This document shows, one piece after another, positions 7,227-10,986 of a DNA stretch of 10,986 nucleotides (position 1 is the stretch's first letter; each line of letters starts with the position of its first letter). The stretch comes from an uncultured Porphyromonadaceae bacterium (lineage in GTDB: Bacteria > Bacteroidota > Bacteroidia > Bacteroidales > Muribaculaceae). Below the pieces are notes generated by a model that was given only the letters and a program-made list of their open reading frames with translations, made no database searches and was not told the origin of the DNA. Position numbers and translations under genes: made by a program. The stretch is taken from positions 1 to 10,986 of the forward strand of contig CAMWRO010000069.1 of the NCBI GenBank assembly GCA_947176615.1, written 5' to 3'.

Positions 7227-8477
7227 TTACTTTTTCAGTTTCAGTCTCTTGGAATTTTTATAGTCACTCATATCGTTGATGACGACGCGGTCGCCGGGGG
7301 AAAGGCCGTCGGTCACCTCGACCCATTCATAGTTGCTGTCACCGAGCTTGACCTTGCGCTTGACAAGCTCGTCTTCACCGTTGACGATGAACAGCTCATA
7401 GCTTCCGGGGCCGAGATAGTAGGAGCCGTTTTTGATGCGCACCACTTCCTCCTTCACGTCACACATGACATACACGTCGGTTTTCAGTCCCGAGCGAAGT
7501 CTCGGGTAGTCGTCACGGTCAAGAACGACGGTGAATGAAATCACTCCGTTCTTGGAAAGGGGCGTGACATTGGAGACATGCCCTTTAAGTACCTCGCGGC
7601 CTACCTTGACATTGGCATTGGCCCCGACAGCGACACGCTCGCCATAGCTGTCGGCAATCTCGGCATCCACGCGGAAATGGCTGAGGTCACTGATAACGGC
7701 CACGCGTTCTCCCTGATTGATGCGGCTGCCTATCTCATTATTAATATAGGTAAGGGTGGCTGTACGCGGCGAGCGAATCTGCGCGTCGTCAAGAGTGCGG
7801 CGCATCTCGCCGAGGTTTTTCTCATAGATGCTGAGGTCAAGCTGCTTTGACTTGTATTCGGCATCCTTGACAAGACGCTCGTTGGCGAGCTGCTGGCGCA
7901 ACTGGGCGAGTTCGAGCACGCCGGTATTGTAGGCAAACTCGGCCTCGCGCACCCTGTCGCCTGTCCCCGACCCGAGGCTGTCGAGACGACGCTCGTTGCT
8001 GACCTCGGCGGCAAGACGGTTGACGCTCATTTCCTTCACCTTCACCTGCATCGAGAGGTTGTCAAGATATGTGTTGTTGTTGAGCCGGGTCTGTTCCAGT
8101 TCGAGATGCTTCATCTGCAACTGGTCGTTGAGCTTGTTCATCTCGGTCTCGGTGCTCTGCAGGTCGAGGCGTAACAGGGGAGTCCCGACGCTGACACTGT
8201 CGCCGCTCTTGCAATAGACCTCCACTATGCTCGTATTGATGGGAGAATTGATTATCTCCTCAAAAGCCGGGACAACTTTTCCCGATGCGTTGACCGAAGT
8301 CTCGATAGTTCCGCGGTCGACGTCGCTGAATTTCAAGTCGCGCTCTTTGACTCCCGAGCGCAGCATAGATGTGATGAAAAAGATTGCAGCCACGACGGCT
8401 ATAACGCTTATACCTATTTTAAGATAACGTTTGCGGGCTGCGGCCTGTAACTCGGCCTTGGGTATCTCTCTGTCCAT
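7227..8477 (-). CDS. HlyD/MacA-family periplasmic adaptor (membrane-fusion) protein, first gene of the exporter operon
   Basis: This is a 416-residue adaptor expected to bridge the inner-membrane permeases to an outer-membrane channel. A short basic N-terminus is followed by one uncleaved membrane anchor (about residues 19-39, IGISVIAVVAAIFFI), with the rest periplasmic. Next come the first lipoyl-like half (about 57-105, including ETSVNASGKVVPAFEEIINSP and SGDSVSVGTPLLRLD), a long helical hairpin (about 107-235) rich in Leu, Glu, Gln and Arg, and the second lipoyl-like half with DDAQIRSPRTATLTYI. Beta-barrel and membrane-proximal domains follow (about 265-416), including LRSGLKTDVYV and GLSPGDRVVIND. 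This order is that of MacA/HlyD adaptors. The gene opens the operon about 24 bases after the predicted sigma-54 start site. No TolC-like gene is next to it, so the outer-membrane partner must lie elsewhere. Confidence 0.95.
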   Translation of the reverse strand: MDREIPKAELQAAARKRYLKIGISVIAVVAAIFFITSMLRSGVKERDLKFSDVDRGTIETSVNASGKVVPAFEEIINSPINTSIVEVYCKSGDSVSVGTPLLRLDLQSTETEMNKLNDQLQMKHLELEQTRLNNNTYLDNLSMQVKVKEMSVNRLAAEVSNERRLDSLGSGTGDRVREAEFAYNTGVLELAQLRQQLANERLVKDAEYKSKQLDLSIYEKNLGEMRRTLDDAQIRSPRTATLTYINNEIGSRINQGERVAVISDLSHFRVDAEIADSYGERVAVGANANVKVGREVLKGHVSNVTPLSKNGVISFTVVLDRDDYPRLRSGLKTDVYVMCDVKEEVVRIKNGSYYLGPGSYELFIVNGEDELVKRKVKLGDSNYEWVEVTDGLSPGDRVVINDMSDYKNSKRLKLKK

Positions 8478-8510
8478 AAATGTACATTAATTTATTTTGC
8501 CCTCATATTA

Positions 8511-8527
8511 AACAAAAACCGTGCCAA
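8511..8527 (-). promoter_or_regulatory. Sigma-54 (-24/-12) promoter of the exporter operon
   Basis: Read on the minus strand this is TTGGCACG-GTTT-TTGTT. The sigma-54 consensus is YTGGCACG-N4-TTGCW, so the -24 element matches perfectly. The -12 element differs only at one position (T for C). The GG and TG steps have exactly the spacing the sigma factor requires. The expected start site is near 8501, giving a leader of about 24 bases before the adaptor ATG. Sigma-54 promoters need an enhancer-binding activator, and tandem palindromes sit upstream at 8572-8605. Confidence 0.8.
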
Positions 8528-8571
8528 AACACTAACTCGCTGATTATCAACACAAGTATCTCCCGATACCA

Positions 8572-8605
8572 TGTCCGATAACGGACACTTGACCGAAAAC
8601 GGACA
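8572..8605. promoter_or_regulatory. Tandem palindromic operator (candidate NtrC-type enhancer site)
   Basis: Site 1 (8572-8587) is TGTCCG-ATAA-CGGACA, a perfect dyad with a 4-base spacer. Site 2 (8590-8605) is TGACCG-AAAA-CGGACA, the same pattern with one mismatch. The two are 18 bp apart from start to start. GACCGAA (8591-8597) and TTCGGTC (8607-8613) form a further overlapping dyad. The centre lies about 85-90 bp upstream of the predicted sigma-54 start site, a usual distance for binding sites of sigma-54 activators. Assignment to an NtrC-type response regulator is inference from this geometry. It could also affect the divergent glycogen promoter about 100 bp to the right. Confidence 0.7.
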
Positions 8606-8633
8606 CTTCGGTCGGAAACTGCCTGCCGGGATG

Positions 8634-8649
8634 TGGCGATATGTCTGCA
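8634..8649 (+). promoter_or_regulatory. Weak sigma-54-like box facing the glycogen operon
   Basis: TGGCGAT-ATGT-CTGCA keeps the essential GG and GC dinucleotides at the correct sigma-54 spacing. It departs from consensus at three positions of the -24 element and one of the -12 element. It lies on the opposite side of the palindromic sites from the exporter promoter, with a predicted start near 8661, about 73 bp from their centre. It may be a chance match; the stronger promoter for this operon is at 8684-8715. Confidence 0.22.
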
Positions 8650-8662
8650 ATATGTCACATTC

Positions 8663-8672
8663 ATGTTAACAT
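8663..8672. repeat. 10-bp perfect palindrome ATGTTAACAT with nearby ATATGTC repeats
   Basis: ATGTTAACAT is self-complementary and lies just upstream of the glycogen-operon promoter. Two direct copies of ATATGTC (8639-8645 and 8650-8656), spaced 11 bp or one helical turn, precede it. The position suits a regulatory site, but short AT-rich palindromes arise easily by chance. Confidence 0.25.
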
Positions 8673-8683
8673 TGTCAAGTTTA

Positions 8684-8715
8684 TTTCCATATTTCCAAAA
8701 AAAGCACTATCTTTG
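8684..8715 (+). promoter_or_regulatory. Bacteroidetes housekeeping (sigma-ABfr) promoter of the glycogen operon
   Basis: TATCTTTG (8708-8715) matches the Bacteroidetes -7 consensus TAnnTTTG exactly. TTTC (8684-8687), separated from it by 20 bases, approximates the -33 TTTG element at normal spacing. Transcription would start a few bases after 8715, leaving a leader of about 20 bases before the ATG at 8739. The region before that ATG is AT-rich and lacks a Shine-Dalgarno sequence, as is usual in this phylum. Confidence 0.8.
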
Positions 8716-8738
8716 CGGCTTGAAATGAAAAATCTACA

Positions 8739-10421
8739 ATGATGGATACACCAGAAGCTACACCGCTGTTTGACCGACTGTTTGAAACAAGCTGGGAAGT
8801 GTGTAACAAAATCGGCGGCATCTACACCGTGCTGTCAACCAAGGCCAAGACCCTTCAGAGATTATACAAGGACAAAACCATATTTATCGGCCCGGACGTA
8901 TGGACTGCTGAGACTCCCTCTCCGTGGTTTACCGAGTGTCGCGTTCATGGACTTTCAGGCTGGGCGTCGAAAGCCAAGCTGCCCGAGGGCGTTTCAGTGC
9001 GCGTGGGTCGTTGGGAAATTCCGGGACGCCCCATCGCCGTCTTGGTAAAATTTGACGGAATGTATGCCGTCAAAAATGAATTTTACGGCGAAATGTGGAA
9101 CCGCTACGGAGTAGACTCGCTCCACGCCTACGGCGACTATGACGAAGGATGTGCGTTTGCCCACGCTGCCGGCATCGTAATCGAGAGCATTGTCAACACT
9201 CTCGGAAAAGACACTGACCGCACCATCGCTCACTTTGACGAATGGACCACCGGTATGGGACTGCTTTATGTGAAGTGGAAACTTCCGCATGTCGGGACTG
9301 TCTTCACCACCCACGCCACCAGCATCGGCCGCAGCATCTGCGGCAACAACAAGCCCCTTTATGACTATCTGAAAAATTATAACGGCGACCAGATGGCCCG
9401 CGAGCTTAACATGGAGGCGAAACACTCGCTCGAAAAAGCCGCTGCCCATCAGGCCGACTGCTTCACTACTGTCAGCGAGATTACGGCCATCGAGTGCGAG
9501 CAACTGCTTGAACGCCGCCCCGATGTCGTGACCCCCAACGGATTTGAGCGCGACTTCGTTCCCCCGACGGCAAAGAAGTTCAACGAGGCACGCGCCGTTG
9601 CCCGCGAGAAACTGCTCAACGCGGCATCGTCGCTGACAGGCCTGAAATTTGCCGACGACTCGTTTATCGTCATCACAAGCGGCCGCTGCGAATACCGCAA
9701 CAAGGGACTCGACGTGTTCCTCGATGTGATGAACCGTCTTGATTCCACCAAGCTGCGCCGCAACGTAATCGCGTTTGTCATGGTTCCGGCATGGGCCAAG
9801 GAGCCTCGCGCCGACCTCAAGGCCGCTATGGGCAAGAAACGCAAATCGCGCCTCGAAGACCCGGTTATCACCCACCGGCTCAACAATCCCGACAGCGACC
9901 CGGTTATCAACCGCATCCACGGCATCGGGTTCAAGAACAGCGGAATCAGCACCGACGAAGTCACGATGATATACGTCCCCTGCTACCTCAACGGCAACGA
10001 CGGTATTTTTGACAAAAGCTATTATGACCTTCTCATCGGAGCTGACGCCACCATCTTCCCGAGCTATTACGAGCCGTGGGGTTACACCCCGCTTGAAAGC
10101 GTCGCCTTCGGAGTTCCGACTGTCACCACGTCACTCTCGGGATTCGGACAGTGGATTCTTCAGGCATTTGACAATTATTTTGAAGAATGTGGCGTAAATG
10201 TCATCGGCCGTAACGATTCCAACTATGACGGTGTTGTCGAAAGCATCGCTCACTCTATAGAATACCTGACATGTGCCGACGACGAGACGCTTGCCAAAAT
10301 CCACCTCGCCGCCATTGCCACAGCCGATGCGGCATCGTGGACCAACTTTATCAAATTCTATGAAATCGCCTACGGAATCGCTCTGTCAGGCAAAAAACAG
10401 CAAGTCAATATCAACCAGTAA
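8739..10421 (+). CDS. Glycogen synthase, GT3 (eukaryote-type) family
   Basis: This 560-residue cytoplasmic glycosyltransferase is expected to extend alpha-1,4-glucan from a nucleotide-sugar donor. Family GT3 (Pfam glycogen_syn) landmarks are present: the N-terminal donor loop KIGGIYTV (24-31), FTTHATSIGR (189-198), VVTPNGFE (263-270), GRCEYRNKG with Arg316 and Lys322 (315-323), and the catalytic-region E-x7-E in YYEPWGYTPLE (Glu445 and Glu453). It lacks the KxGGL start and overall pattern of bacterial GT5 GlgA. It is shorter than the yeast and animal enzymes (about 700 residues). The C-terminal helix that carries their glucose-6-phosphate-sensing arginine cluster reads ATADAASWTNFIKFYE here, without the arginines. 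Two adjacent ATGs (8739, 8742) are possible starts. The phosphorylase gene follows after 15 bases, forming a glycogen-turnover operon. The donor (UDP- or ADP-glucose) cannot be told from sequence. Confidence 0.95.
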   Translation: MMDTPEATPLFDRLFETSWEVCNKIGGIYTVLSTKAKTLQRLYKDKTIFIGPDVWTAETPSPWFTECRVHGLSGWASKAKLPEGVSVRVGRWEIPGRPIAVLVKFDGMYAVKNEFYGEMWNRYGVDSLHAYGDYDEGCAFAHAAGIVIESIVNTLGKDTDRTIAHFDEWTTGMGLLYVKWKLPHVGTVFTTHATSIGRSICGNNKPLYDYLKNYNGDQMARELNMEAKHSLEKAAAHQADCFTTVSEITAIECEQLLERRPDVVTPNGFERDFVPPTAKKFNEARAVAREKLLNAASSLTGLKFADDSFIVITSGRCEYRNKGLDVFLDVMNRLDSTKLRRNVIAFVMVPAWAKEPRADLKAAMGKKRKSRLEDPVITHRLNNPDSDPVINRIHGIGFKNSGISTDEVTMIYVPCYLNGNDGIFDKSYYDLLIGADATIFPSYYEPWGYTPLESVAFGVPTVTTSLSGFGQWILQAFDNYFEECGVNVIGRNDSNYDGVVESIAHSIEYLTCADDETLAKIHLAAIATADAASWTNFIKFYEIAYGIALSGKKQQVNINQ

Positions 10422-10436
10422 CATAATTCCTATTAC

Positions 10437-10986
10437 ATGAAACTACCTGTAAGCAACACAAATGCTCCCGCGTGGCGCGACATCACTGTCAAGGCCCATC
10501 TCCCCGAAGCATTGAAACCGCTCGAAACACTGTCCCGCAACCTGTGGTGGGTGTGGAACAGCGAAGGTAAAACTCTCTTCCGCGACCTCAACCCCGACTT
10601 GTGGCGCGCAACCGGCGAAAATCCCGTTATCCTGCTTCAGCAGCTCTCGTCAGAACGACTTGACGAAATCATGGCTGATTCAGACATGATGGACCGCATC
10701 GCCCGTGTGTATGACTCGTTCAAAGAATATATGGCCAAGCCGATGCGCAAGGACATTCCTTCAGTATCATACTTCTCGATGGAATACGGACTCTGCAACT
10801 GCCTGAAAATCTATTCGGGCGGCCTCGGAGTGCTTGCCGGCGACTATATCAAGGAGGCTTCTGACAGCTGTGTCGACATGACCGCTGTAGGTTTCCTCTA
10901 CCGTTACGGTTACTTCACCCAGACCCTTTCGGTCGACGGCCAGCAGATAGCCAACTACGAGCCCCAGAACTTCAACCAGCTCCCCA
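10437..10986 (+). CDS. glgP: Alpha-glucan (glycogen) phosphorylase, GT35, N-terminal part cut by the window edge
   Basis: The reading frame opens at ATG 10437 and stays open to the window end (183 codons), so only the N-terminus is seen. The enzyme releases glucose-1-phosphate from alpha-1,4-glucan using phosphate and pyridoxal phosphate. Evidence is the N-terminal region with LETLSRNLWWVWN (DUF3417-like, typical of the short bacterial and archaeal glucan phosphorylases), followed by YFSMEYGL (SMEYG 114-118), LKIYSGGLGVLAGDYIKEASD (IYSGGLG 125-131), GFLYRYGYFTQ (GYFTQ 158-162) and QQIANYEPQNF. The pyridoxal-phosphate lysine and the catalytic C-terminal half lie beyond the window. It starts 15 bases after the glycogen synthase stop, so the two are almost certainly cotranscribed. 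The only plausible start is the ATG in ATTACATGAAA, with no Shine-Dalgarno sequence. Confidence 0.92.
   Translation, partial: MKLPVSNTNAPAWRDITVKAHLPEALKPLETLSRNLWWVWNSEGKTLFRDLNPDLWRATGENPVILLQQLSSERLDEIMADSDMMDRIARVYDSFKEYMAKPMRKDIPSVSYFSMEYGLCNCLKIYSGGLGVLAGDYIKEASDSCVDMTAVGFLYRYGYFTQTLSVDGQQIANYEPQNFNQLP

Larger units (their letters stand above)
8478..8738. other. Divergent intergenic control region between exporter and glycogen operons
   Basis: These 261 bases carry no gene on either strand. From left to right they hold the AT-rich leader of the adaptor gene, its sigma-54 promoter, the tandem TGTCCG-N4-CGGACA palindromes, a weak rightward sigma-54-like box, a short palindrome, and the sigma-ABfr promoter and leader of the glycogen synthase gene. 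The two operons are transcribed away from each other and share everything in between. Confidence 0.85.

Noticed and set aside
8994..9920. Long open frame (308 codons) on the minus strand
   Set aside because: It lies wholly antisense to the glycogen synthase gene, whose family motifs are intact throughout. The antisense translation shows no recognisable motif, and the frame is a by-product of codon bias.
1..10986. CRISPR arrays, insertion sequences, rRNA genes, phage or transposase genes
   Set aside because: No evenly spaced direct repeats, transposase motifs, terminal inverted repeats or rRNA-like stretches were seen. The window is almost fully accounted for by two operons.

Overview
The window looks like chromosomal DNA from a Bacteroidales bacterium. 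The evidence is a TAnnTTTG-type (sigma-ABfr) promoter box before the rightward operon, mostly AT-rich ribosome-binding regions without Shine-Dalgarno sequences, a eukaryote-type (GT3) glycogen synthase followed by an alpha-glucan phosphorylase, and a MacB/FtsX-type exporter operon with many permease genes. The moderately high GC content would suit the Muribaculaceae, but that family-level guess is inference only.

Layout. Positions 71-8477 hold one leftward operon of seven tightly packed genes. In transcription order these are a membrane-anchored HlyD/MacA-type periplasmic adaptor (7227-8477), a MacB/LolD-type ABC ATPase (6529-7203), and five FtsX/MacB-like permeases (5261-6505, 4024-5259, 2724-4031, 1416-2714, 71-1378). 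The permeases fall into two sequence types that alternate A-B-A-B-A. A short perfect hairpin lies just beyond the last gene (43-64). Positions 8478-8738 are a divergent regulatory region. Positions 8739-10421 encode the GT3 glycogen synthase, and an alpha-glucan phosphorylase gene begins at 10437 and runs off the right edge.

Regulation. The exporter operon is preceded, on its own strand, by a near-consensus sigma-54 (-24/-12) promoter (8511-8527). About 60-95 bp farther upstream are two tandem copies of a palindrome, TGTCCG-N4-CGGACA (8572-8605), placed where an NtrC-type enhancer-binding protein would bind. No such regulator is encoded in the window. The glycogen operon has an ordinary housekeeping-type promoter (8684-8715). 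A weak sigma-54-like box (8634-8649) pointing toward it lies on the other side of the same palindromes.

How the genes work together. The ATPase, adaptor and permeases should form one or more MacAB-like complexes that export a substrate across the envelope, or drive a mechanotransmission step. The substrate cannot be read from sequence, and no TolC-type outer-membrane channel is encoded here. The two rightward genes make and break down storage alpha-glucan. The most notable features are the sigma-54/palindrome control region and the alternating five-permease array served by a single ATPase gene.
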